Source: Rehmannia glutinosa (lineage: Eukaryota > Streptophyta > Magnoliopsida > Lamiales > Orobanchaceae). Taken from it: a stretch of DNA of 64,000 bases. Positions 34,639 to 46,705 of the stretch are shown here, piece after piece. The DNA is taken from positions 57,481,950-57,545,949 of the forward strand of contig CM071928.1 in the NCBI GenBank assembly GCA_016081115.2, written 5' to 3'. The notes below the pieces were generated by a model. The model searched no databases. It was not told the origin of the DNA and worked only from the letters and a program-made list of their open reading frames with translations. A program made the position numbers and the translations under genes. The first letter of the stretch is position 1. Every line of letters starts with the position of its first letter.

Positions 34639-36175
34639 TGTTAGGAAATTTATTTGATAGATTTTGATGACACCATGTAAAACTTAAACTAGGAAGTTGG
34701 CACCCCATTTTCCTTGTAATTTATATTGTAATAGATAGGGCTGGAAAAGTGAGTCAAGTCAGCTAGGTCAAAGATTACAAGAAGTCAACTGCGGACTGGG
34801 ATGAAGACTCTGTTGTGTGTCAGCTGAGTATGGCCTAGAAGGAAGTCAATGACTCGACAGAAGGAGAGTCAGCTGAGGAACAGCTGTGAGAAGTGTCATT
34901 CAAGTCAACTCAAGAAGCCAAGTCTAGAAGAAGTGACAGTTGAATCAATCCCATGATTGGAGCATACTCAAGTCACCTAGGGTAAAGGTAGCAGTCTAGT
35001 CAAGACAACTAACTTAGATCTGTTGATTAAAGTCAAGAATATTGCTCCATTTAGTAATATGACAAGTTGTCAGGTCTAAAAGTGTTTGGCCCAGAATTGT
35101 GCAAAAGGAATAAGCCAATGGGAAACACTGCACCTTGTGTCAGACACCTGCAATGTTAGAATGCCATTTAATACGAGGAAGGGTCAACATCACCAAGGTT
35201 GCAGATCAAGAAAAGACAAGCTAACAAACACAAAGTGACATTTGAAATTAGCCTATCTCTTCAACGGGCAAAATTTCAAATGTGCACTACAAAAGGCCGA
35301 GGTAGCTATTGAAAAGAGGTGACCTTGATAACCGAACCACGAACGAACAAGCAATATTCAAGCAAGCAATCGCAAATATTCTCATAGCAATTCAAGCAAT
35401 TCCTCGAGCCTTAAACTCGAAGAAACTCGATCCAACACAAGCTGTGAAGGAGAGATAACTTCAACCCTTGAGTTGAAGAGGAAACTTTTGAAAAATCAAA
35501 GGGGTCTACTTTCCAAGTCAGGATTGTAGAAAGGTTCAAGGTCGAACCATTATCAAGTTTGTTGGAGGGCTTCGTGATCAAATCCAAGAACTTGAGAAGT
35601 GAGTTGATGTAGCAAGGCAGCTGTCCTATGAAGAAGCTGAGTCGCAAGAGAAGTCAGCTATGTGATCAAGGCTGTCTCCGGACTAATAACCGCTTGTAAA
35701 CCGATCACATTAGTGAATTCCTCCAGAGTTGGAGAAGAGAGGATTAGAAGAATTACCCCATCTTCGAACCTCTATAAAATATTTGTGTCATTTACTTTCA
35801 AAGAAATTTACATTCCCGCATATTTACATATATCTCGTTGTTAGTTTATATTTGTTATCCAACCGATAATTAATCAAGTGCTAAAAACTAAGTGTTTAAA
35901 ACCGGCTTAAATCAAATCAAAGGGTGTTAAGTCTTCCATTTGTTAAAAACCAAATCAAGAATGTTAAGTATTAGCTTAAGCGGTGAGTTATACTATCAAC
36001 AACTCTATCGAGTTTGTTGAGTGGGTAACTTAGCTAAATAGCCAACTTAGTGTCCCCCAAGGACACATTGTTTGAGTCAACTGTTGGATATTTTAATAGG
36101 ACTAAAATCGTAAATTTGGTAAGGTTTATTCAATCCCCCCTTCTAAACCTTACATCACACCCCTTGGGACCTACA
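34639..36175 (+). repeat. Right LTR of the Copia element
   Basis: 1537 bp, TGTTAGGAAATTTATTTGAT...GGGACCTACA. It differs from the left LTR at many positions. The promoter inverted repeat is intact (35238-35282), but TATAAAAG is changed to TACAAAAG (~35287). Confidence 0.9.
35238..35295 (+). promoter_or_regulatory. LTR promoter module, right LTR (TATA mutated)
   Basis: The inverted arms ACATTTGAAATT/AATTTCAAATGT and CTATCTCTTCAACGGGC are kept, with CTACAAAAGG in place of CTATAAAAG. Confidence 0.6.
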
Positions 36176-36180
36176 GAAAG

Positions 36181-36340
36181 GATTGGATAATTTTGGTTTT
36201 TTGGTGACCACCACCACAATATGTCCAAATCATCATTATCTGCTTCACTAAATTCAAAACTTATAGTATAATTCTCAAGTTCTATGTTAGAAGTTGAGGA
36301 ACTCGGTGGTCGTTTATTTTTTTCCCTAACTAAGGTCTTG
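36181..36340 (-). pseudogene. hAT transposase C-terminal region, proximal part
   Basis: The minus strand reads KRPPSSSTSNIELEN, then FEFSEADNDDLDILWWWSP and NQNYPIL, which in hAT proteins directly precedes the segment at 14407-14627 (D.L.WW......YP.L). The two halves flank the Copia element, proving that the Copia inserted into this gene. Upstream coding sequence is absent. Confidence 0.8.
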
Positions 36341-37013
36341 TAGACTAGTTTCTCCCATAATATATAATTTAAATTTATATATACAAGAATTTAAGTATAA
36401 ATAAAATAGATAATTTAATATTTAATATAAGTAATTTTTTTAAAGTAATTTAATTTAAGTAATTTTTTAAAGTAATTTAATAAAAGTACTTTATAGAATT
36501 TAAAAGAAGAAAATTACAAATAATAAATTGTAGAAAAATTTGAGCAATTTCTTAACTTTAAATAACAAGTGTGAAAATGTAAAATAGAGATTAGAGAGAG
36601 ATTGAGAGAGTTGTGTGAAAACATGAATTAGGGGAGAGGGGTATTTATAAAAAAACAAAAAAACAAACAAAAAAAAAGTAAAAATTGAAAGCTGCTGAAA
36701 CAGCAGCCTCCATTCCAAGGCCCAGTTAGACAGTTGCTAACGGTCCATTAATTTGGACCTTGTAATTGCAACGGTCCTAATCAAACATTGACTTTTTAAA
36801 AAAATCAAAATATATCCGTTGGAACTGGTAGGTCTACGATTCGGAACCGTGGAACCGGCAGTTCCATGGTTCTTCAAAGGAGCAATCAGAACCGAAACCA
36901 ATAGAGCTCAGTTCCTTTCTGGTTCCAAACCGGGAACCGGTCAACAGTTCCAGAACCTTTGACCACGGTTTTGGTTCCGATTCTCTTCCCATTTGGTCGG
37001 GCTTAGATCCGGC

Positions 37014-38670
37014 CTAGATGTATCCCCATCTCAAGCAAGTTCTCGTTGTTGTTATCATTTTCCGTATGCATGGATTTCCGCCCGACTCCCCAGGAGATGA
37101 CCAATCTCTTTTTATCAAAATGGTTCCCGGTCCTATTATTACTATTATATAACTTCTCGTCCAGACTTAATGTTACCAATGGGTATCCCGGACCAAGTTA
37201 GGGAATGTAAGAAGAAATGGTTTTGGGTTGGTGAAGAATGGAGGAGTCGAGTTGGGGACGCTGAGGATGGAGCCCCGCTTTCTTGTCCATCCACTTTTTG
37301 GTTGGTTTGTGTTGTAAGTATGACCACTTTCATTCTCGAACACTCTCCTACTTTAACCTAATATTTTTTTAGTTTTTGCATCCATTGTGGTTCATGTTCC
37401 ATCCGAAGTTTTTGCATCGAGTTCATTTCTCCATAATACCCGGTGGATGCGTCGGGGAGCTATTTGGTGTTGTTGGAATCGGGCAATATCCGACATTACG
37501 AACTTTCTTTCCCATTCAATAGAGTCCCCATCGCTTCTCCAGGCCGGGAATAAAACTTTTTCTCTCTTTTTCTTTTTTATTCTTTCTGTTAACAATTTTC
37601 CTTTCCTTTGTGTATCTTATTCTTGACCATTTTCCGACCATAAAGGCATTGAGGGGTCCATCTGTCTTGCTTGTTGAGAGGATGAACAAGAAGAGGCAGG
37701 AGATATTTAATCGACCAGCTCTTTGATCCATGGTGGTCGTTCCTCCCCTGACATCTCCTCCAGTGGTTCAGGCGGTTCGCTCTCCCTCTCCTGTGCAAGA
37801 AGAAGAAAATAGGAGGCTGGATAGGCGCCTCATGATCTTGGAGTCCGATGACAACATGGTAGAGGAGCATGTTCCTGAGCTTCATTCCATCGAATCTATC
37901 ATATGATCCCACCGGAACGAGTGGCAGATACTAATGCCATGGTGGGGCAGATCCCCAACATCCTTTTGGCATTTTCACGAGCTAATACTCCCATCGAAGA
38001 GGTGATGGGCAAGTTGCTGGAGTATATCAGGCATGTGATAGAGATGGTTCCCATGGTTTGGACTAAGGAAATGGAGCATAGTAGTCCCAGTTTGACTATT
38101 ATATACTTGATCAACCTTCAGGCAGCACTGGTCAAGCAGGCAGCCATGGTCTCTTAGTTAGCTTACAACAATTCGCTTTGTTACAAGAACATATGCATCA
38201 CTCTTCGGCGTGACTTGAAAGCGACAATCGTTCAGCTGATGAGATGAAGTAAATGAATGAGCTACTATTGCAGCAGATCGAGTAGGCCAACCAAAGGGTT
38301 GCCATGCTTGAGGAAGAGGTCGCTGGTTTGAAAAGGTCATTGGCCAAATGAGAAGACACTCGAAGGGGGCTTGAGGAGCAACTGGAGTAGGGGAAGTAGC
38401 AGTTGGCATATCTTTTGGACAGAATCATAGAGGAAAACAAGGGCGATCCTAAGCATAAAAGGGGGATGAACGTGACCAATAAGGGGGTGTTCAAAGAAAC
38501 GGTCCAGCTTATCATGCAGGCCAACCCAAATTAGGAATTTGGCTTTTGAGTGGAGGATGCCCTTTCTGGAGTGCCAATCATCCGCTTCCCCAAACATGGA
38601 GGGCTATACGATGATGAAGAAGATGGCGGGGATGAGGATGCCTCAATCAGTCCGATGCATCTTAAAATGT
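37014..38670 (+). pseudogene. Retroelement-associated protein, central and coiled-coil part
   Basis: It continues the ORF of 13452-13941 past the hAT insertion. NVTNGYPDQVRECKKKWFWV-like sequence at 37170-37260 matches the ...YP....GWK..FFFV block of putative gypsy-type transposon proteins. After an intron-like or frameshifted part come QANQRVAMLEEEVAGLKR and EEQLE*GKQQLAYLLDRIIE at 38270-38430, heptad-like and probably coiled coil. An acidic end (YDDEEDGGDEDASISPMHLK) stops near 38670. Several stops are present. It is not a known enzyme. Confidence 0.45.
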
Positions 38671-39956
38671 GGGTGTTTTTATTATCATGATTTCCTTTCT
38701 TATGTACGCCATGTTTGAGGAGCCAGCCTCCAAACCAGTGTTAGGTACTAGTCTCTTAATTGGTTTGTCTTGTGTGGTACCAACCTCTTATTCTGGATGT
38801 TTTGATAGAAGTGTTTGTCATTGTCTTTATGATTGTTTATGGGCCTGGGCATTATTCTGAGCAGAGATGCTTTATTTATTTAGTCGTACTCCCATTAATT
38901 TTATTTATCACTAACCAAGAATAGCTTAAAAATACAATTTGTTGGGCCCCTAAGGACGGGATCTGTTTCCCCATTATATAGGCAGATGAGAGGCATTTTC
39001 AATCTTATAGGTGTAAGTTCATGATTTATTCTTTCATGAATGGTGATGGCCTCGTTCTTCCCTATTGGTTCCCTCGTTTGTTCATTGTGTCATGTTCCAA
39101 CTTTGGGATCCTCCTCTTTAGGTGTTCCAACTCGCTCACTCCTTGCCCTTGTACCATGGTCGGATTGTTCATTCGAGCCCTTTGCGCTGCATCTTGGTTT
39201 CCTGTCCTGGTCGTGCACTCTTGATCTCTTGAATGCACTGACCTAGCTGACGTGTCATTTATTTAAACGGGATAGTTTTTTTGCCAATATTTTAAAATAT
39301 TATCTCGGTTTGGTTTACTTAACCTAGGATCTTTAATATGGACTTTTTCTTTCGAGGATTTTCTTGAACATTGACTTTTTCCTTCGATCGTGCTTTTGGT
39401 GATGAACCCAAATACACGTCATTTAACTATTGTTGTTCTTGTTCTTTTGAGGGAACGCTTTTCTAGTAAGTGTATTGTATTCTGTTGCGCATGTGGATCT
39501 TACCATTTTTTCAGCTTTTTTCCATTTCGGTCCAATATTCGGTGATGGATTTGTCATATCTTGCTCCCTTTTCGAACCCAGATGGGGAGGAGGTACATCT
39601 TGAGTTGTGTCCAGACATTTTTTGCTTGGGACTAGAATAACTGACAGTGGTAACTTTCTTGATGTTGTTCAATGACAAGCCCCCTTCCTCGAGAGCCAAT
39701 TTGTTGACATAGGTTTTCGGAGAATCCATATGTCAATCAATTATACGGGACTTATTGTGATGATCATTAACAAGATGGAAATTGATGTAAATAAATAAAT
39801 AGAATATTCTCTTTTAACCCGTAAAAACATGTCGTATTCTTGTTTTTATTACCTCTGAGCCGATAATGCTCGATAATGATTCTTCTTAGAATAATTGTCT
39901 CATCTTTCTTTTGCAATAAATCGTGTATTTATAAAAATAGAATACTCTATGACCCT
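38671..39956 (+). other. Non-coding 3' part of the large retroelement unit
   Basis: No recognisable protein or RNA gene. The stretch lies between the end of the coiled-coil ORF and the right copy of the terminal repeat. Short pyrimidine-rich patches and a few untypical small ORFs only. Confidence 0.4.
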
Positions 39957-40112
39957 CTCTCCTTAATATAGGCCTAATGATTATTCACATGAGTTGAGTA
40001 CCCAAATTCTACCGATTAGAAAAATGGTGTCAGTTAGGTGATTTGAAAGAGAATTTGATGGGCAATAATTGCTTTGGGGCATTTAATGTTGGCGTGTATT
40101 TACAAACCCGGT
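39957..40112 (+). repeat. Right copy of the ~155-bp terminal repeat
   Basis: It parallels 12656-12815: TATAGGCCTAATGATTATTC, GAGTTGAGTACCCAAATTCT and GGGCATTTAATGTTGGCG. Similarity stops near 40112, probably at the edge of the second hAT element. Confidence 0.65.
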
Positions 40113-40629
40113 TATGAGAGTGGGCTTGGTGGGCATTGGCTAAGCTTCTTGGTTTTCAATTCTCAGAATTGTTGAAACCTTTTCTTAGTCTGCTACAAAA
40201 CAAAAAATAAAAACTTCTGTTGAATCTTCAAGACTTTATCTTTTACTCCACGTAGATAATTGGATTTGAGGGTTATTATATGGATATTGTTTTATAGTTT
40301 CTTGAGCAGATGGTAATACTCCATCAATTAACCCTCTTGAAAAAAATATTTTTAATTTTCTTGTGTTTTGTTTCATGATCTAGAATAGTTTATTTATTTA
40401 CAATTGTTGACTTTTGTTCTTATTGCATGTCTTTGACCTTAACTTTTTTTCTTGCAGATTTGAAAGGCTTGAAATACAAATCCAATTAAAATAATCATTT
40501 GGTAGATTACAAAAATTTTCCAGGCAAAAATCGGTTTTATTGCTCTTTGACTATTATTTTCATTGTTGATGTTTGTTTGATTCTTAGCTTCATTAACTAA
40601 TTGTGTATTTTCATTTACCAAGAAAATGT

Positions 40630-40904
40630 CCATCCGTAAGTCGAAAAAAAAAAGGAGTTGATGAGGTGATTAAAACTTAAAGAAGAGCTCTTGATATTTT
40701 TTTTAAAACTAGTTCTTTGGTTGGAGATCCAATTGATGAATTACAACAACCGAGTAATCAAGAAGAATTAAACGAATATATAATGAATGAACATGAAAAA
40801 ATGAGAAAAGATGATAATGATGATTTGAATGACGAAGTTGCTAATATAATTTATACTGAAAATGAATAAGAACAAGCTGGTCATACTTTGAATATATATG
40901 ATTC
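40630..40904 (+). pseudogene. Second hAT transposase (ZMYM/TTF type), N-terminal fragment
   Basis: The ATG near 40628 opens MSIRKSKKK. FFKTSSLVGDPIDELQQPSN and an acidic stretch follow (several frames), leading to LNIYDSRT at ~40890. In zinc-finger MYM-like hAT proteins a NIYDP motif directly precedes the TTF zinc finger. The finger resumes at 49881 (RKFSNGENQDRKCLVYSKD), so the two pieces flank a ~9-kb insertion. Confidence 0.6.
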
Positions 40905-43900
40905 AAGAACTTGCCGACAAAGCCCTTGCTAAGAAGATAGTCGATAAGTTGGAGAAATTCGGCCTCAAGGGATTTCTCACCATGGACTTCTCTCATACCT
41001 ATCTTGAAGAGGTAGCTATGTTTTATGTAACGTTGTTGTTCACGATGGAGAGATAAGATCGTCGTCTCACAAAGACCGACAAAGAAGATTATCATTGCGG
41101 ACTGGCTACATTGCCACACTTCCTTCAAGTGGGCTGAAGGAAATTGCTGAAAAAGATGTTAACCTGGCTGCGGCGTGGAAGGAGATCGCCAAGCCAGAGT
41201 CTGCTGCTAAGGCTATTTACACAGCCAAGAAGTCGTTCATCAAGGATGACTACCATAAGTTGATGGATGTTGTGTCCAAATGTGTGGACATGAAGTTTGG
41301 TAGCTTCAATCGGTTGACGATGAAGCATCATTTGCCATTATGGAAGAAAATAAGGTGAATGGGCTGAATTCATCTTCACCAAATTTACAAAACGTCATAA
41401 ATAAGACCATTAACGATGTTAGTCTATTTATGAGTTCGTTGGGGTATAGCCTTGTAATTGGCCATTTGATAGAGGTGAAGGGCATTCCCCGTGCAAGGGA
41501 AACCCTTCCATGTGAATAAGAAGATGTTTAAGGCAAACCTCTCGGTGCACAGAGGCAAGCACATGAGAGAAGAGTCGACACCAACGAAGGTGAGTCACCG
41601 ATCCGTCCCCGAGGACACTGCTGCAACTGCCAAAGCTCCTTCTCGAAGCCTATTCGGAAGAAGAAGATGAAGAAGAAGAAGAAGAAGAAGAAGAGAGTTG
41701 TTGCAGCAAAAACTGCCCCTGCCCCTGCAGCCGTGGAAGACCCTGCTTTTGCCCCAAAGTGAGATCGAGAAGGATATCACCGCATCTTCTCCAATCATGA
41801 AGAAAAAGTGCTCAAATGTTCCTCGCAGCGGCCGTGAGCCAAGAAGATAAAGATGGTGGAGCCAAATGTCATCGAAGAAGCTTAAGAGGAAGAGATTTCT
41901 CTTGTCAAAACCAAGAGAAGGCAATTAGTTAGAAGATCGGCCTTGGAAAATCGGTAAAGTCCGCATCGAGATCGTGAAAGAGACCGCCAAGTCAAAGAGA
42001 AGCGATCGAGGAAGTTGAAGGTGGTGAGGAAACCACCATTGTAGTCGAGAAGATTGATGATGAAGGTCAGATCAAGAAGAGACAATTGTTCATGGGACAG
42101 TGAAGAAAAAGAAGTTGAAACAGCTGACCATGGTGAGGAGTTAGTTGTACGCTCCCCCCCGGATGGATGCTCGAACAACGAGGATGAGAGGGCTCCCCTT
42201 GAGCCCATGCGGGAGGATGATGATCTTGTTATGTTGTCTCCTCGCATATCCAGGCACTCAGAGAGGCTTAAAATTTGGAGGGCCTGGAAGTTGAGCTTGT
42301 CTAGGCACCAATTCAAAAGCCCGAAATTCATTGAGGAGGAAGAATACCTCCTAAAGTTTTTGGGGGACGTTGGTGTACGCACGACCCTAGATGAAGATCT
42401 GTTGCATCAACATTCGTTTTGAGAAAAAAGAAGGATGAAATGAAAGGCTTAAAGCTATTGAGAAGGCCAAGGCTATTGAAGAATCAAAGAAGCCTCATTC
42501 TTGTGCCTACACAGACGCCCCGGAACATGCCTTAGAACCAGCTGACAGCAATGATAGTAATGTTGAGGAAATTGACCATGTTGAGGCAGTGGAGAAGGCT
42601 GAGTTTAGGCAAGCTTTGAGGGAATCCAAAGAGCTGCACGAGCAGAGTATGACAAAAGGCCATGGAGAATCTTCCTCTATTATGATTACTCCTAGCCCAG
42701 ATATAGTGGAGGTGGTAAGAACAATTGATGCTACCACATCTCCCGTGCACTCTGAGGATGAAAGTTCCAGGAAAGTTGGCGATGAAGCTAAGGAATGTGA
42801 TGTAGAGGGAACCTTAGCCAAGCCACTTCCTGAAGAAGGTGTTGAGACACCTACCCAAACGGCTGATAACTCAACTGAAAACACAGTCGTGCCTTAGGTT
42901 TCGAGTGACCCCACCGCCGAGACGCATCCCAGTGCGCTAGCTGAGGGAGAAACTCAAACCACCACATCCAGGTCGGAGGAGGTTGTGGGAGATCAAACTA
43001 AAGAGAAGTTAGGAGGAGAAGGTGAGACTTTGATAAAACAGCAGACTGCGGTTAACGAGACTCAGACAGTTTCGACTGTCTCAGTTGAAACTTCAGCTGC
43101 TATGCAGGCCGATGAAGCTACTGATGCAGCCAAGGCAAAAGATGGTGTTGAGGCCACGGGAGTTGAGACTCTTGGCCCTGAAAGTGCAATCCAAGGAGTT
43201 GAGACTCCGAAGGATGCCACCAAATACCCCAAAGCAGCTCTGTCTGCTGAAAGGATTTCTGTCGAAGACCCTGCTGCAGTTGAGACTACAAAAATGAACG
43301 TTGAATGCCCATCGGTTGAGGCTGGCCGAGGTAATGAAGGCCTAGAGGAGGTTGAGACTTCCCTAGGTAAACCGGTCGTTGAGCAAGTGTCAGCCTCTTA
43401 GGAAGATATTGAAGAAGATGAAATCAGTACTCTTCATGATTCTCAAGACAACATTGATAGTTCTTGGGAACTGATGACGAAGCTGAGTCCAGTCCAATTG
43501 AAAAATCATCCGACGACAAAGCTTCTGAGGAGGCCGGGCAAAGAGGAGGCAAGCCAGTGAAAAGGTTGCTCCTCTAAATTTCACAATGGTTGATGGCCCA
43601 CCTCCCATGGTGCCATCACCTTCCAATGACGCTGATGAGTCAGCTGAGAACAGGTCTACTCAAAATAAAGATACTACTGATGCCGAAGAAGCTATTAAGA
43701 CAGCTGAGGATCAGTCAGCTCAGCAAGCTAACATAGCTGCACAAGATGCCGATGACGCTGAGACAGCTGGGGCACATAGAGCTGAAGAAATTTTGAAGGA
43801 AAAGGAAAAGGCTCCACAGATCGAGGACGTGGAAATTCCTATTTTTCCTGAGGATCTCTTTGATGACTACTTTCCTTTCGAGGCTCATGTACCATTAGAA

Positions 43901-45541
43901 GCATAATCAGCTGTGGAAAGTGCTAGATACAACGTCCAAGTCCCAGCTGAAGAACTTGGAACTCTTGCTGATACAACTATGGTGTCGATTGGGTTTGATT
44001 TCGATGTTGTGTGTCCAGAAGAGCAGTCCGCTGATGCAGTCGACTTTCGCAAAGCCTTCAAGGCCATTTGTGCAGAAATAGAAAACATGGAGCATGGATT
44101 TGTAGCACTCAACCAACGGCTAGACAACCGTGATGCAAACATCACAGGAGATATCCGAGGAACAGTTTTGAGAATAAGGGAATTGATTGGGCAGAATAAG
44201 GCACTAACGCGTGGGCAGGTCACATACTTTAAATCCTTATTTGCAAAAATGGTGATTTGGAGCTCAAACAACACCAAATTCCAACAGCGTCAGAGGGACC
44301 ACATGTTCAGGATAGATCAATCTCACAAGAGTGATATGGAGTTGCTCAAGGCTCAACATAAGGCAGAACTTCAGAAAATGGAGGCCAACATGCAAAAGGA
44401 TATCATGGTGCTCCAAACTGAGGTGAAGTTGATGGCAGCCGAGACGAAGGCTCTGCGATCTGAATTTTGAGTAGCCTACTCCAAGACTCTCGACAAGCAA
44501 GATATGACTAACAGCAAGATTGATCTACTCCTTGGTGGAGTATTCCCTCAATTGGATCTACCCCTTGGTGATGATGCCGAAAAGGGGAAAATAAAAGTAA
44601 GCAGCAGCAGAGGAGTGATAAGGCTGGAAGAAAGGGGGAAGCAAGCAAGGGGAAGGTAGTGATGTGAAGAAGTTCCTTGAAGATTATGCTTGCTAAGACC
44701 CCTCAGCAAGGTGAAGTAACATCCTCAATTCTCAGCCAACTACCTAAAGAACTATCGATTGAAGAAAAAGCTAATATGGCGTACAAAAACAGTTGAGACA
44801 AGCCATTGAATACGAATTTGAGAAGGTAGGCCGAGAAACATTCTCAAAGGATTAAAGATTTAAAAGCAATGTATGAAGGCCCCCCAGCTGGACTATTAAA
44901 AGACTCCCCAACTGTGAAACCCCCTCATGAGATCACAATGCCTGATTCAGGATCTGAGCCGAGATCCAGCCGAGATCCCTAGAGAAGTTTCAGACTCTAG
45001 CTAGCTGCAGAAGGATATTTCAATAACATGACTCTACCCCAGGCGTGGGACTTGTATTGGGAGAAATGACTCGACTTATGCAGATCAGCTGATAGGCAGC
45101 AGAGTTCAAGCAGTCAGCCGACTGGAAAATCACCCGTACAGTGTCCAGAGGATGAGCTGAGTCGCAGCGAGGAAGGGGAAGGTTTGGCAGTGGTGAAAGA
45201 GGCAGAGGTACTCCACCACAGCCAAGACCAAAAGATGTTAGATATGTTGATCCACAGAAAAAGGGAATCAACTATTGGGTTGGGTATGATACTCTTGCAA
45301 ATATAGAGGTTGAAAGAAAGAATGAAGAGGCTAGAAGAAGACAAGAAGCTGAAAATGAAAGGCTCACCCGTGAATGGGAAGAGAGGAGAGAATGGAGGAC
45401 CATGTTGCTAAATGAGCTATGAAATGAAAAAGAAGAAGAGGGAAGAAGAAGACAAAAAGAGGAAAAGAGCAGAAGAAGACATGAAGAGAGTTGAGGATGA
45501 ACAGAGAAGAAGGAAGCAGCCGAGGCGTTGAAGACGGTTGA
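40905..45541 (+). pseudogene. Second copy of the extra Copia ORF (ORF3)
   Basis: Colinear with 23882-26395 plus 32784-34345 but without the gypsy insertion, so it shows the full architecture. Globular domain: KFGLKGFLTMDFSHTYLEEV, then CVDMKFGSFNRL. A Lys-rich linker with an (AAG)n tract follows (41663-41695), then acidic repeats with VETLGPESAIQGVETPKDAT (~43160). SIGFDFDVVCPEEQSADAVD leads to a coiled coil (~44060-44470: AICAEIENMEHGFVALNQRL, QNKALTRGQVTYFKSLFAKM, KSDMELLKAQHKAELQKMEA). The Arg/Glu-rich tail (45290-45541) includes RREWRTML. Open stretches reach 185 codons. Stops and frameshifts show it is dead, but the coding bias is still visible. Confidence 0.6.
41663..41695 (+). repeat. 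(AAG)n microsatellite in ORF3
   Basis: GAAGAAGATGAAGAAGAAGA repeats lie in the Lys-rich linker. Confidence 0.85.
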
Positions 45542-46440
45542 ACCCCTTCAGTGTATCTTACTTAGCTGTAATACACAGTTGTAAGTATTTCTGTAATATT
45601 CATAGAGCTCTGATACCTGTTTTAAAATTTTGATTTTAGGCTCGATACATTTTTACAAAGTTTTCATAGCTTTTTATACATTTATATAGACATGTATAGC
45701 TACGATATAGTGTATAGGTTATACTTTGTAAAAGTTTTGTAAAGTGCGTGTCAGTAAAGTAAAAGAATGATATGTTCAAATATTGACATATTCTACACAT
45801 ACCACTACAAGAATTTCACGAATTACCGACGGAATTTCTTGACGGCAAGCGTCGTCGTAGATGCCAACGGTTTACCGACGGAACACCGACATATTAGGGT
45901 CGATTTATTCTTTAAAAAATTATAAAACATTCTCGATTTAAACACCGACGGATTACCAAGGGATGTATCGATGGATTCAAAAGTCGTTGGTAAATGGTCG
46001 GTGCATTTGCGCCAAATATCGGCGCACAAAACTTCCATCGGATTAACGCATGATTTGCGATGGGGTTTTTCTTGACGGATAATATTCACAAGAAATAAAA
46101 CAAGTTCAACCATTCTGACTTGACGGAACTAAATCCGTTAGTATTTGTTTAAACAAAATGATGTCGTTTAAAACACGAATACAAATTAAATTAAAATTAA
46201 AATAAATACCGACGGAAGTGCGTCAAGTATATTATTTTTAACAATTTCGTCGGTAAAATAAGATATTGGAGCATATACGGGCAACAACTATTTCTTTCTC
46301 TTTATTTCTTTTCTCTGTTTTCTATTTCTTTTTCGTTACTCTAATTAACTTACTCTTCTTCCCTCAAGTTACTCTTCCAACCACACCGCCACCGCTCCAT
46401 CGCCACGCTGCCGCTCCACTCCATTCCCTCTGCAGGTAAG

Positions 46441-46443
<3 letters not shown>

Positions 46444-46508
<65 letters not shown>
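46444..46508 (+). repeat. (CT)n microsatellite
   Basis: An uninterrupted run of about 32 CT dinucleotides follows TGCAGGTAAGTCTT, a good splice-donor-like sequence. Confidence 0.95.
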
Positions 46509-46512
<4 letters not shown>

Positions 46513-46624
46513 ATTTGATTCTTAGCCCTAATTTTGTGAATTCAAGCTTTTAGCCCTAACTTTTTATGAATTGAAGCTTCTTGTGAATTCAAGAGTTATT
46601 ATACTAGATTAAAAATTCTAGCCC

Positions 46625-46705
46625 TAATTTGTGCATTTAGGATGGATTCAAAATTTTAGCCCTAACTTAGGGTGGATTCAAAATTTTAGCCCTAAGTTTA
46701 TCTGT
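46625..46705 (+). repeat. Short direct repeats in the CACTA element
   Basis: ATTCAAAATTTTAGCCCTAA occurs twice in tandem, and TTAGCCCTAA several more times between 46520 and 46705. Confidence 0.75.

Larger units (their letters stand above)
14628..36175 (+). mobile_element. SIRE-like Ty1/copia retrotransposon with an extra 3' ORF and two nested insertions
   Basis: The left LTR is 14628-17741 (about 1.54 kb once a nested LTR is ignored) and the right LTR is 34639-36175 (1537 bp); both run TGTTAGG...CCTACA. AAAAG (14623-14627) and GAAAG (36176-36180) flank it as a one-mismatch 5-bp duplication. A primer-binding site (tRNA-Met type, partly damaged TGGTATCGAGCG) lies at 17744 and a purine tract at 34627-34638. 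Domain order gag, protease, integrase, RT, RNase H is that of copia. Long LTRs plus an extra ORF downstream of pol suggest the SIRE/Maximus group. It is dead: every gene has stops and frameshifts. Confidence 0.88.
13942..37005 (-). mobile_element. hAT transposon (about 1.5 kb of own sequence) interrupted by a Copia element
   Basis: The left end TAGGCCTGTCC (13942) and right end GGTCGGGCTTA (to 37005) are imperfect inverted repeats. The flanks GATCCAGC (13934-13941) and GATCCGGC (37006-37013) are an 8-bp hAT-type duplication with one change. Both subterminal regions are packed with GGAACC/GGTTCC palindromic motifs (13970-14080 and 36830-36980). Its minus-strand transposase keeps only the C-terminal dimerisation part. 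A minus-strand TATA and CT-rich leader are visible at about 36590-36660, so most of the coding region has been deleted. Confidence 0.85.
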
